Below are positions 46,330 to 57,870 of a stretch of 64,000 bases of DNA, piece by piece (positions within the stretch are counted from its first letter, which is position 1; each line of letters opens with the position of its first letter). The notes below the pieces were generated by a model. The model was not told the DNA's origin. It saw only the letters and a program-made list of their open reading frames with translations, and did no database searches. The stretch is taken from NCBI RefSeq assembly GCF_014633365.1, contig NC_068351.1, forward strand, positions 15,568,907-15,632,906, read 5' to 3'. Origin of the DNA: Diospyros lotus (lineage: Eukaryota; Streptophyta; Magnoliopsida; Ericales; Ebenaceae). The position numbers and the translations under genes are program-made.

Positions 46330-47464
46330 TAAGGATGGCAATTGCAACCGAAACCGTGGGGAAGTGAACCAAAACCGAATCGGTCAAGGGTATGGTTTGG
46401 TTATGGTTTTCACTAAAACCAAACCAAAACCTGAACCGAAACCGAACCGAATATATATATAATATATTATATATAATATAATATGTATAATATGTATATA
46501 TAATATATATTATATACAACCCCGCCCACCTGAGGCTAGCCCATCCCAGCCTAATTGCCTTGCTTGCAAACCCTTCTCCCCTTCTCTTCTCCTTCCTCTC
46601 TCAACCTCACTCTCACTCTCTCTCACCCTCGCTGCCTCTCGCTCGTTCACCCGCCCTCACCCTTGCTCTCTGCATGTCTCTTGCTCTCGCTCGCCCTCGC
46701 TGGATCTCTCTTGCTCTTGCTAGGGCTCGGCCCCTGCTCTCACTTGCCCTCAATCTCTCTAACCTTTTCTGCCTTATTTCTCTTGCTCCTCTGCGAGAGC
46801 TCGCCAATCGCCCTCGCTCTCTGCATCTCTCTTACTCTCACTCGCCGTCGCTAGATCTCTCTTGCTCTCGCTAGGGCTCGGCCCCTCTTGCTCTCGCTCG
46901 CCCTCGATCTCTCTCACCCTCGCTGCCTCTTGCTCTCTGCCTCATCTCTCTTCATGTTAATTTATTTTTTATATTTATAATTTTGTTAGATGGAGTTGGC
47001 TCATTCATTTTAGATGGATATGCATCAATTTACGAAAAATATATTAATGTTGTTGATGAAGGTATTAACTTTCGTAACTAATTTTTTTTAGCTTAAATTA
47101 CAATTTAATTATGCACATATTAATTTATTGATCTTAACAATTGTAGGTTTGGAAATGTGATTTTATATCCAATAAGTTTTGTAACTTTATGCAAGAATAA
47201 GGTAACTTTATTAGAATTTATCTTTGTTTGTTGTGAAATTATCAAAAAAATTTATGAATGCTATTTGTCTTTGTTTGTTGATATGGATTAAACTAAAAAA
47301 ACCATGGTTAAACCGAAACCAAACCGAAACCGAATGGTTTGGTTATGGTTTTAAATTTTTAAAACCAAATGGGTAATGGTTTGGTTTTGGTTTTAGTAAT
47401 TTAAGTTTGGTTTGGTTATGGTTTTGGCAAAAACCGAAACCAAACCGAACCATTGCCAACCCCA
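46330..47464. mobile_element. hAT-type DNA transposon, non-autonomous
   Basis: It is flanked by a perfect 8-bp duplication GCTGCATC (46322-46329 and 47465-47472), the hAT size. The left end is TAAGGATGGCAAT and the right end (reverse complement) TGGGGTTGGCAAT, matching at 10 of 13 positions and resembling hAT termini. Subterminal repeats of 'AACCGAAACC/GGTTTGGTTATGG' fill both ends. The centre (46560-46950) is CT-rich low-complexity sequence with no transposase. Confidence 0.88.
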
Positions 47465-47472
47465 GCTGCATC

Positions 47473-48734
47473 GACCAAGCATTGAAGAAAAAGAGGTATC
47501 ATACGTTGAGGCAAAAGTAAATTGGAGATTGCCCTTCTATCGTTATCTCACTAGCAATGAATTACCAGATGATCCACAAGAAGCAAAAAAACTTAAGATG
47601 CGGGCTTCAAGGTTTACCATCATAGACGGGATATTATATAAGCGAGCTTACACTACACCTCTTCTCAAATGTTTAGGCCCTCAAGAGGCCGAATATGTCT
47701 TGGCAAAAACTCATAGCGGAATATGTGGAGAACACTTGGGAGCAAGAGCCCTAGCAATCAAAATTTTGAGAGCCGATTTCTTTTGGCCCACATTAAGATC
47801 AGACGCGTTAAAGAAAGTCAAATCACGTGACAAATGTCAACGGCATGCTCCAGTCCAATCTACCCCGATATCTCAGCTGCAGCCTGCATTCCAGCCTATA
47901 CCATTCGCTCAGTGGGGTTTGGATATTTTGGGACCCTTCCCTCAAGCACCCGAGCAGAGAAAATTTTTAATAGTGGCTACTGACTATTTCACCAAATGGA
48001 TTGAAACTAAGCCATTGGCCACCATTACAGCACGAAAAGTAGAGGCAATGGTATGGAAAGACATTGTGTGCCGGTTTGGAATACCAAGAATTATTGTCAC
48101 GGATCATGGGAAACAATTTGATTGCGATTCCTTTAGGAAATTTTGTGACACCCTAGGGATCCAGCTAAGGTTCGCTTTAGTGGCATACCCCCAAGCTAAC
48201 GGACAAGCTGAGGTTAGCAACCGAACCATATTACATGGCCTAAAAACTCGACTTAAAGGAGCTAAGGGCACATGGGCCGACGAGCTACCCACCATTTTAT
48301 GGGCTTACCGAACGACTAGTTGGGTCACTACTGGAGAAACTCCGTTCAATCTTGTATACGGAACAGAGGCCCTAATTCCCATTGAAATTTCAGCTAAGTC
48401 CCCAAGACTGATGGCATATGAGGAAGAAAACGGCACGAGAAATTCTGAAGCATTGCGAGAAAATTTGGATCTGATTGAAGAGCAGAGGGATAATACTGCC
48501 ATGAAGATAGCTGTGTATTAGAGAAAAGTCACCAGTTATTTCAATTCTCTAGTAAAGAGCAGACCCATGAAAGAAGGAGATCTAGTACTTCGAAGATCTG
48601 TTGTAACCAACGCGCTAAGGGATGATGGAAACTTAGGAGCAAATTGGGAAGGACCATACCGCATTCTAAAGCTAATTGGTCCCAACACTTGCATTCTACA
48701 ATCTCTTTCGGGAGACACCATGGGGAAAACATGA
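47473..48734 (+). pseudogene. gypsy integrase, nearly intact
   Basis: After the hAT element the polyprotein frame is restored. The zinc-binding region has H-x3-4-H (HSGICGEHLG), but the first Cys of the CxxC pair reads Arg (SRDKCQRH). The core keeps all three catalytic acids: WGLDILGP, IVTDHGKQF and NGQAEVSNR. WAYRTTSWVTTGETPF and EALIPIEI follow. A TAG at 48519 splits the C-terminus. The GPY/F-type tail (LGANWEGPYRIL) runs to about 48690, and a further stop lies at 48732. Confidence 0.9.
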
Positions 48735-48904
48735 AATTTGAACTACCTAAAGTTGTATACGAACAATGTACCCGAGAAAATATCTGCAATAACATAAGTC
48801 CTAAATGGGACCGTGGACGTAGGCACATTTGGCCGAACCACGTAAAAATGCTTGTGTGCGCATGGTTGTCATTTTATTTACATTTTCGGAAAGGAAACTT
48901 GCAT

Positions 48905-49230
48905 GCGATCGAGCCCGTTGACCCGTTTATGGCCCGGCAACAAGGTGAAATGCGATCGAGCCCGTTGCCCCGCCTATGGCCAAGCAACGAGGTGAAATGC
49001 GATCGAGCCTGTTGCCCCGCCTATAGCCCGGCAACGAGGTGAAATGCGATCGGGCCCGTTGCCCCGCCAATGGCCCGGCAACGAGGTAAGATGCGATCGA
49101 GCCCGTTGCCTTGCCAATGGCCCGGCAACGAGGTAAAATACGATCGATGTTGCCCCGCCTACGACCTGGTAATGAGATGAAATGCAATCACACCCGTTGC
49201 CCCCCTCACAGCCTGGTAACGAGGAAAAAT
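48905..49230. repeat. 47-bp tandem repeat between pol and antisense gene
   Basis: About seven units contain GCGATCGAGCCCGTTGCCCC and GGCCCGGCAACGAGGT, with starts at 48905, 48952 and 48999. They are GC-rich and include CCGTTGCC/GGCAACG inverted halves. The array lies between the 3' ends of sense pol and the antisense ORF. Confidence 0.85.
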
Positions 49231-49445
49231 ACGCTCAAGCTCGCCACATCGTGCATGATTCAATAGCGAAAGAAAAGTCTTGGCCTTGTATCACTAAAGT
49301 CAGCAATAAAAGAATAAACCAAGCAATAAAGAGTGGAGCACATTGGGTAGGACAAAAAAAAAAATATTTATTGATAAAACAAACAAACTACAATGAGCGA
49401 AGCACATTGGCCCGGCAACAGCGGAAAGCAAACTACAATGAGGGT

Positions 49446-51849
49446 CTACTCGCAGGAGTGAGACTTGAGAGAGGAACGCTTAGTAGATCCCAACGACACA
49501 ACAGGAATCTTAGGAGGCCCCGTGGGAAATTCCCCTTCTTCAACCTCGACCGTGTGAGGGATATCTTCAACGGCCTCGCCAGGATCTTCTCCAATGGCTC
49601 CGGGATCGACCGCCATGCCTTCTTTCCCATGATTGAAAGGAAACGGATTCCAAGGGCCCGTCAAATTTTCCAAATCATCCACTAAGTAAGAGTCCAAGTA
49701 AGAAGAAGGACTCATAGGCTGATCTGGCTCATACTGGCGCCAATCTACTTGATGAGACTCCTCGACCTCGGGAGTAAGGAAAAGTTCAAGAAAAGTCTCT
49801 CCCGAACGCTGAGATTCTAGATGTGCACGGGCCAGATAAAATCCATATTTCAGAAAGCCGGAAGCATACTTTCCCTTCCTATCTTGACAATCGGTTGAGA
49901 GACGATATTCCTTCACTACTTCAGCCCGAATAGCCCGAGCATCCTTCCGACTTATCTTCAGTTCTGACAGGCGTAGAGAGTGTTCCTGCAAAAGTGCCTC
50001 ATGTTGTGCCATCAACCCAACATTCTTATGCTCTTCAGCTTCTAGCTTGGAGCGTAAATCTTTAATTTTCCCATGAAGACCCGAGGTACCAATAGAAGCC
50101 TCGGACAGTCGATCATGCATACGCCCAATCTTTGCCTCTGCCTTCTTCTTCCCGAGCTCCGCCCGACGAGCACGACCCTTTAACTCTTGACGCTCATCAT
50201 TCCAGGAAGATTGGCATTTCCTCTAGTCTGACATTTAGACCTCTACTTGTTCACGATAGGCCCTGTCCCTAGCGTTGGAAGCAACGATTCCTTGGATCCC
50301 TTGCACCAGGAGCTGCTCTACTTCGTCCCTAGTCTGGGCATAGTTACCACCAATAAATCGTTGTTCCTCTCGAGGGAGAATGGTGGAATAAATGAGACGA
50401 GCACCAATCCCTGGTTCGGTAATCGAGTCTGTCTCTAATACCCCTGGGGAAACTTCAAAGTCCCAACCACTAAGTCTCGTACCGTCTGCAAGAATCATGG
50501 TATGTCTCACATCGCATGGAATGGGAAGTATAGGAGGGGGCCTCAATGCTTTCTCGCCTTCAAGACAGCGACAATTCTTCCTATTAGGAATTACAGGATG
50601 GCGACATTCTTCTTCCACCCGGGCCATGTCACCAACAAACCGAGAAGACGAAATTCGCCCCCTCGAGAATTGGGAGCAGGAGAGGGGATGTCGACAGCCT
50701 CTTCATGAGAGAGAGGAATTGATGATGGACTTTCCGTATGAGTAGGAGCTTCAGCACTAGAGTGGTCGCTTCTTGGACGACGTCGCCTTTCCACCCTAGT
50801 GGCAGAAATGCCGGCAGGTCTACGCGACCGAGGAGGGCGGGAGCTTGTAGATCCCTCAGCTCCATGTGTGGAAACCCCGGCTGCTGTCGCAACACGTGCC
50901 TCCTCCTCGCGGTGGCGTCTACGCAACTCCATTAGCCAACCCAATCCAAGCATTTTTGCAAAAATCAATACAAAGCATTTAGTGTGGAGAAATAATGCAA
51001 TAATGGAAAAAGGAAAACAATGGCGAAAGATATTCTACCCCCATGAGTGTTTTCCTCCTGAGGAATGAAAGAAGGATATGAAGATGATTCAAGCACTTCC
51101 ATCTCTTCCTCTCTGACTCCTTCCATTTCTTGATTGGATAATGAAGAAGACTGAGGAGGAACAGTTGGCGTCATGACCCCCCAACCCGTGATTCTGAAAT
51201 TTTCTAAAGTCAGGAGGCTCATCAACTCGACAGGACTTGGCGCCGTCAATATTCCAACTAAACGACTATATATGCCTTGAACTTCCTTGTATGGGGGAAA
51301 TCCTTGGCTAGCATCCTGATAGTTCCAGTATAGAGGAGCATCCCAACGAGGCGGAGGTTCTATCACCACCCATCGCTCTTCAAACCGATTGATCTTGTTA
51401 GGAAGAGCGTTGAACAACTCGAAACCCGACACCTTCTAGAGTGTATAAAGGGCGCGGTCTTTGCTAGCTCTTCGTAAACGGTAGAAGTAACTAAAGAGCA
51501 TCAAGGAAGGTACTACATCCCTCTGATGGCAAAGGACGGAGAAACCGACCATCTGGGCCCAACCATTAGGATGAAGTTGAGCGGGAACGATCTTGTAGTG
51601 ATGCAACCACGCCATTGCAAAGGGCGGAAGAGGAAAGCAGAGTCCCACCTTAAATGAAGCAAAGTGAACACCAAGGGAGCCTTCGTCTACCCGAGAAGAG
51701 TCCGGCTCATTGAGGTGAGGGTACCTCACCATAAATCCAAAAGTGGTGGCATCATAAACCTGCTCAAAAGCCTCGTATCGAAGCCGAGAGCTCGAAGTGG
51801 CAGGAATGTGCGCAGGGCTGAGGGGTGATGCCGGTTTTCTCCTCGACAT
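49446..51849 (-). pseudogene. Antisense multi-exon gene of the Tat-type element
   Basis: It runs against gag-pol from ATG 51849 (MSRRKPASP). The first part has FPLPPFAMAWLHHYKIVPAQLHPNGWAQMVGF and LMLFSYFYRL, the pattern of the plant 'putative gypsy-type transposon' domain. It continues past a TAG (51436) in the same frame as GFELFNALPNKINRFEERW. A frame change near 50965-51050 suggests an intron, followed by a Ser/Arg-rich stretch. Frame 50627-49446 gives a coiled-coil-rich part (LRSKLEAEEHKN..LLQEHS), broken only at 50235 and just after, and an acidic Pro-rich C-terminus. Antisense genes in this place are known from Grande-like Tat elements. Exon borders are not resolved. Confidence 0.68.
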
Positions 51850-52014
51850 ATTAAAAAGGATCAAAGCCGTTACTTTGTTACGTTAGGAAAGGCGGACGAT
51901 CACAGCAAGCAAAATACCTGCACGAGAATGCAAAGAATATCAATACAAAGCAAAAAAAGGAGCAATCGAAGGCTGAGTTAAGAGTTTCAAGGCATTTAAA
52001 GGCATCAAGAGACC

Positions 52015-52152
52015 GAGACCACTCGGTCATGGCCGAGTGGGGGGCCACTCGGTAATGACCGAGTGGCCTCGGCCAAAAATAAGGCCACTCAGTCATGACC
52101 GAGTGGCCCCCAGTCGCATATCATGGCCACTCGGTCATGACCGAGTGGCCCA
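52015..52152. repeat. Cluster of palindromes upstream of 3' LTR
   Basis: At least four inverted repeats of the form CACTCGGT-CATG-ACCGAGTG occur in 140 bases. The one at 52125-52150 is a perfect 26-bp palindrome. The same half-site is reiterated in both LTRs. On the minus strand they lie 170-310 bases upstream of the antisense ATG, so they could be in its promoter or leader. Confidence 0.8.
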
Positions 52153-52458
52153 GTGAGAGCTCGTCCAATGGTGAAAATGAAGACATGGCCCAAAAAATGC
52201 GCTGAGACCTGAGAGAATTTGAGTTTTGAAGTACCGCGGCTGATCTTTGTGAGAATTAAATGAAGAATTGAAGCCCTATTTATAGGGGCTCAAAAGGCAA
52301 AAAAGTCGAAAGTTATGGAACGAATACAGAAAATGAAGAACAAATGCACAAAAATGATCTCCCGAAAGATAAGCAAAATGCGGCAAAAGTGGCACCAATA
52401 TTTCCCGGGATCGTATGCTCTTTTACCCGACCCCTAGGCTAAAAACGCAGGAAGCAAT

Positions 52459-53317
52459 TGATGTACCCGGGAAGGCGAAATGGATATATGATCAAGTGTG
52501 GGCCCCAATATCAAGGAGATAAAGCAAGGTCGGGGAGCCAAGGAAGACCCACCCGGCCGGGCCGGGTGGGAGCCCACTCAGTTGGGCCAAGTGGGCAACA
52601 CCACTCGGCATAGCCGAGTGGCTAAGCCCCCCACTTGGCATAACCGAGTGGGGGTCCACTCGGCCCAACCGAGTGGGGGGTCACTCGGCCATGCCGAGTA
52701 ACCTTTTGGGATTGACGATCCACCCAAATGCCCCTCGTCTCGCCAGCCAAATGGGTCCCGAAATTCCCGGAATGGGCCACGAAAATCTCGCTGAGAATAC
52801 CGCGAGGCCTCTCTCTTTCCTCCATTATAAATATGAGACCCCACCTTCATGTCAAGGTACGCAATTTTGAGTAATTGAAGCACATTTTTCTCATTTTCTC
52901 TCGAGATCTGACTCAAGCATCGGAGGGTTTGCGTGGGGACCCCCACCCGCGTCCTAACGGTGCTCTCATTTTGTAGGCCACTCGTCACCAAGGCCACTCG
53001 TCATCTTCAGGCCACTCGGTCACTAAGGCCACTCGTCATCTTCAGGCCATTTGGTCACCAAGGCCACTCGTCATCTTAAGGTCACTCGTCATCCCAAGGC
53101 CACTCGTCACCAAGGCCACTCGGTCATTTTAGGCCACCAGATCATTTTGGGCCACTAGATTATCAGCCCATCAGATCATCAGCTCTATCAGATTACCAGA
53201 TCTAGACCTTTACCAGATCCAATTGCTTGTCAAGATCTTCATCAGCAAAGACACGACTACCAAGACTCTTGCATCTATCCGCAATTAAAAATAGATTGTT
53301 GTATTTTGGCAACAACA
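52459..53317 (+). repeat. 3' LTR of Tat-type gypsy element
   Basis: This 859-bp LTR matches 40872-41923 except for fewer palindromes and fewer 'GGCCACTCGTCATC' units. It ends GGCAACAACA. Confidence 0.9.
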
Positions 53318-53789
53318 TAGCAATTTTCAAAAAAACGCCGCTAAATTCAGAAAATAATTAAATAATTAAAAAATTAAATTAAATTTAGCAGTGGTTTTTG
53401 AGAAACCGCCGCTAAAATAAAAAATAATTAAATAATTCAAAATTAAAATTAAAATACATTTGCGGCGGCTTTTCAAAACTGTCACAAAATTGATTAAAAA
53501 TTGAATTTAGTGACAGTTTTTGAGAAATTGTCGCTAAATTAAAAAATAATTAAATAACTTAAAATTAAAATTAAATTAACATTTATGGTGGTTTTTTCAA
53601 AACCGCTATAAAATTCATTAAAAAATTTAATTTAACGGCGATTTATGAAAACCGCTGGAAAGCTTTTTCGACGGAGGTATTTCCGGCGGATGTAATTACC
53701 GCCGGTAAAAATTTTACTGGCAGTTTTTTTACTTTTTCCGACAATTTTTTCATCGCCGGAAAAAATCGAACCTCTTGTAGTGGTATAGT

Positions 53790-55076
53790 CACTACTAAAA
53801 AATTAATTTTTTGTAGTAATTTCTTTGCGATGATATTTTTAACATTTTGCTATGGTGGTTTTGAAAAATCGCTCCAAAATTCATTCAAAAATTTAATTTT
53901 GGGTTGGTTTTTAAAAAATCGTCATTAAATTTAGAAAATAATTTAATAATTTAAAATTAGAATTAAATTTTACATTAAATAATTAAAAAATTAAATTAAA
54001 TTAACATTTGCTACAGCTTTTCCAAACTGCAGTAAAATTTATTAAACAATTTATTTTTATGGTGATTTTCAAAAAATCGTCGCTAAATTCAAAATATAAT
54101 TAAAAAATAAAATTATATTAACATTTGCGGCAATTTTTTAAAATCGCAACAAAATTCATTAAAAATTTACTTTTGCAGTAGTTTTTAAAAAATCACACTA
54201 AATTTAGAAACTAATTAAAAAAATAAAAAATTAAATGAAATTAACTTTTGCATCGATTTTTTAAAACCATCGCAAAATTCATTAAAAAATTTACTTTTGT
54301 GACAAGTTTCAAAAAATTGCCACTAAATTTAAAAAATAATTAAATAATTAAAAAAATAACATTTGTGGCAGTTTTTCAAAATCACCATAAAATTCATTAA
54401 AAATTTTAATTTAAAAAAATGAAAATAAATTTAACAAAATTTTAATATATAAAATTTTAATAATTTTAAAAAGAAATTTTAAAAATATATATAAAATCTT
54501 CTTTTTATTTTTAATCAATTAATTTATTTAATTTAATTTAATTTATTTATTTCATTATTCTTTTAAAAAATAATCAATTAATTTATGTTTTTAAATTTAT
54601 ATTAAAAAATATAAAATATAATTCTAGAAAATAATGGTTGGATTAGTATATAATTTATATGTGCAGATATATAATAAGGAGATTTCGCAGATCAGATGGT
54701 TTCGCGCCGGTACACGCACAGGGAAGTTCTTGGGTTCAAAATTGGGGAAGGAAAATTTCCAGTATCACCACGTGGCGCGTAAGGGCTAGGCACAATCACG
54801 AGCGGGGTTGGGTCAGGCGCATTGCATGGCCGCCCGCGCGTGCAGTGGCCGAAAACAGTGGCGGTTCCTAAACAGGGGCAAAAATTCCATTAAAATTCAA
54901 TATTTCAGAATTTTTTGCGACGATTACTCCAGCGATTACTGAAAATTGTCATTAAATGCTCCGCAACGCCTAATTTAGCGACAGTTTTCAAAACTGCCAT
55001 TAAATTACTTTGCAACGGTTAAAATCATGGCAAAATACAAAAAAAAAATTACCAATAAATGTCGATTTTTTTGTAG
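53790..55076. mobile_element. Third CACTA-like element, decayed
   Basis: It begins CACTACTAAAAAATTAAT just seven bases after the end of the second CACTA-like element. It ends near GATTTTTTTGTAG at 55076, so the terminal TG is altered. Decayed 'TTTGC.GC..TTTT' subterminal repeats occur throughout. A GC-richer core at 54660-54870 contains the tRNA-like segment. No transposase. Confidence 0.55.
54665..54750 (+). other. tRNA-like segment inside third CACTA-like element
   Basis: GCAGATCAGATGG is followed about 40 bases later by GGGTTCAAAATTGGGG. It is a degenerate version of the segment at 36395-36480, on the other strand. Confidence 0.3.
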
Positions 55077-56341
55077 GGAGTAGCTAACATTAGCATGCTT
55101 TATCTCGGAGCCAATAAACTGTAGCAACCCACAATGTTCTTTTTTGCGCAAGGACTAACTTGGTATTGCCATGAGGATGCAAGGTGTGAGGTCGAGTATT
55201 GCATCAATATATGATTTAAAACATAGTTAATATTAATTATTTGTAATATAATTAAACATTGCAATGAAATATTACAAACATTATAGTTACAGAAGTCAAA
55301 TATATTTGAGGTCAAACCCATATTTTTTCCACTAACTTTACATAAAAGGTCGATCACCTCCTAAACTTCAAATTTGGCCTATTAAATACTTAACCTTCAC
55401 AACAAATGGATTAAAACCAGAACTGATTCATTCCCCCCACTAGGTTGCACACTTGAACTAGCCATAATGCTAGAAAATAATAAATACCAAGTACACAATC
55501 AAAATATCGTAAGAAATAAATAGAAATCTATCTTAAGAAAATTTGCTTCAGTATACATCATTTCAATCCAATTCTATGTTCTTTTTTCAAATCTCCTTTC
55601 ATGATACAATTACATTTCTATTTTATTGTTAATGTACACATTTTCTTAATCAAATTCAGATTTTTTACAACAATTATACCTACTGACTACTTGATTTGGT
55701 TTAAAAAATGTATGAGTTACACGCGAGTAAGGCAGAAGATGGGAACAAAGATGACATTTGACGGCAAAAGGGGAGGCAAAAGGAAGGATCTATTTAGTTG
55801 GTTCTGAAAGATCATGTAGGAGCGTTTACCAAGAGGGGGTGAATTGGATATATTAAAAATTTTACCATTTTAGAAAAGAGAAATTCTATTCGCAGCAAGC
55901 TTTTTACTCTTCACAATCATTTTTTAATATACCTAAAATATCCTTAAACAAAAATTCAATTTTATCCTTATCTTCAATACTCAACCACCACCTGACATGC
56001 CGTCTTTCGCCGGCGAAATTCTGTAATTTCTTCTTGATACAGTAGCTCATATCTCAAGTAAACCTATTTTCTCCTCAAATCTCTCATCCCTTTTATTTCA
56101 GACTCACACCCATATTAATCCATTTTCTCTCAAATCTTTCTCGTCGACGCAGCAAGACGCTCTTGAGACGAAGAAAGCTAGCAAGATGGAGAAGCTTAAC
56201 TTCTTCTACCACGTACCATACCTATAAAATAACACAAAAATATTAACAAAAATTATGAACATTACAATAAAAAAAAATTATTAACATTACAATAAAAAAA
56301 ATTATTAAACAAAAATTATAAAGAAGCTATCGAACCATCGC

Positions 56342-56600
56342 GCCTCCGAACTCTAGAGTTCGGAGGCAACCAATGCCTCCGAACCTTGGAGTTCGGAGGC
56401 AGCGCATGCCTCCGAACTCTGGGTTTCGGAGGCACTGGCCGCCTCCGAACTCTAGAGTTCGAAGGCAACCAATGCCTCCGAACCCTAGAGTTCGGAGGCA
56501 GTGCATGCCTTCAAACTCTGGGTTTCGGAGGCATGGGATGCCTCCGAACTCTAGAGTTCGGAGGCGGCCAGTGCCTCCGAATCCTAGAATTCGGAGGGTT
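56342..56600. repeat. Left array of 33-bp palindromic units
   Basis: About eight units have the core CCTCCGAACTCTAGAGTTCGGAGG type. The first (56342-56367) is a perfect 26-bp palindrome, and the spacers are 7 bases. Because 33 is a multiple of three, every frame is open over part of it; the resulting Pro-Asn-Arg repeats are not a credible protein. Confidence 0.9.
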
Positions 56601-57537
56601 TATTTCTTTTTTTTTTTTTTTAATTTTATGTATTATACAAATACACACACAGACATCATCACTTACAACTTCCACAAGTGGTTCTCCTACACACCATTCC
56701 TACGGCCACATCACTTCTATTGCACTCTCCCACTAGAATTCCTGATAACCTTCAAGGAAAAGAAATACTTTTCCACCATTATCTTCTGTGATGCCATTCT
56801 TGACAATCTTTCACAAGTAATTACTTAGTCAAGAATGAATCTAAACTCCTTGACCTTAGACTCAAATATTCAAATAATGTATGGACATTGTAAGCCCAAT
56901 TAAGCAGTTGATCTTGTGTACCCATCTTATTAGTTCAACTACATATTTATATATTTACATATATATTAATATTGATCGAGATCTCTTTTAAGTAAAGACT
57001 CTTTTGATAGTATTTATTTATTATAATTTAAGTATGATAAAAAATCATATAAATTTAAAACTTTATATATAGTTTTTATCTGATTAATGTCTCTTGCTAT
57101 TCAAATTCATGCCTGTGACATCACTCAATCATCATTTTTATGAATAAGCTTTTTGTAAATATATTAATTTTCTTTCATTACTTAAGAGAGTGAGGTATAA
57201 AAAAAAACTAATATACTTACTAAACAAATGGATGAAATGAATAAAATTTATAAAAACTAAAAATAAAAAGACCACAGAAAACTTAACATGAGATATGATT
57301 ATCTTCGAAAGAAAACAAAATTATAAATAAAAATAATTAAAAATCTAAAATTTATATGTAATTGATTGTATGCAGTGAAACTAAAATTAATGAATGTGGT
57401 GGTAGCCATGAGAGTGACGGAAACTGGACTTGTGTATTGGTTGTTGCCACTTAAAGTTTTGAAGTTGAGGTTAAAGTTGATGGTTGAATTATTTTAATAT
57501 TGTGTTTGGATGGATTTATATAATTCAGTGGCCCAAC

Positions 57538-57870
57538 CCTCCGAACTCTAGAGTTCGGAGGTGCTGGGTGCCTCCGAAACCCAGGTTTCAGAGGCACGGG
57601 CCGTTTCTGAAACCTAGAGTTCGAAGATGTTGGGTGCCTCTGAAACCCAGGTTTCGGAGGTACAGGCCATTTCCGAAACCTAGAGTTCGGAGGTGCTGGG
57701 CGCTTCCGAAACCCAAGTTTCGGAGGCACGGGCCGCTTCCGAAACCTAGAGTTCAGAACTGCTGGGCGCCTCCGAAACCCAGGTTTCGGAAGTAGCCCAA
57801 GCCTCTGAAACCTAGGTTTCGGAGGCGTTGGGGGCCTCTGAACCCAGTTCGGAGACGCAGGCTGCCTCCC
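57538..57870. repeat. Right array of 33-bp palindromic units
   Basis: Nine or ten units share the core with the left array, here mostly CCTCCGAAACCCAGGTTTCGGAGG or CCGAAACCTAGAGTTCGGAGG. The same 33-bp period is kept. The array lies near the opposite end of the element. Confidence 0.9.

Larger units (their letters stand above)
40872..53317 (+). mobile_element. Complete Ty3/gypsy Tat-type retrotransposon
   Basis: LTRs lie at 40872-41923 and 52459-53317, both beginning TGATGTACCCG and ending GGCAACAACA. A primer site follows the first. Gag, protease, RT-RNase H, additional RNase H and integrase then occur in one frame. An antisense gene lies between integrase and the 3' LTR, as in some Tat elements such as Grande. 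The flanks ACAGC and ATAGC fit a 5-bp duplication with one change if the termini are read one base in. The first LTR is longer because of extra copies of a 'GGCCACTCGTCATCTTCA' tandem unit. A hAT element interrupts the junction of RNase H and integrase. Confidence 0.93.
40683..53782. mobile_element. CACTA-like element split by a gypsy element
   Basis: The left end is CACTACAAAAAAATTGAT. The right end is ...CCTCTTGTAGTG, whose reverse complement is CACTACAAGAGG. Both sides carry the GCGGCGGTTTT subterminal motif. Once the gypsy element at 40872-53317 is removed, the joined flanks read as continuous subterminal sequence (about 650 bp of element in all). A clear 3-bp target duplication was not found (GGT left, GTA right). 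No transposase. Confidence 0.65.

Noticed and set aside
46555..46874. Leu/Ser/Arg-rich frames on both strands
   Set aside because: CT-rich low-complexity centre of the hAT element; open on several frames at once.
56342..57870. Frames with Pro-Asn-Arg repeats, and the idea of a CRISPR-like array
   Set aside because: 33-bp palindrome units stay open in several frames. The spacers are only about 7 bases, similar to each other, and the DNA is plant nuclear, so this is neither coding nor CRISPR.
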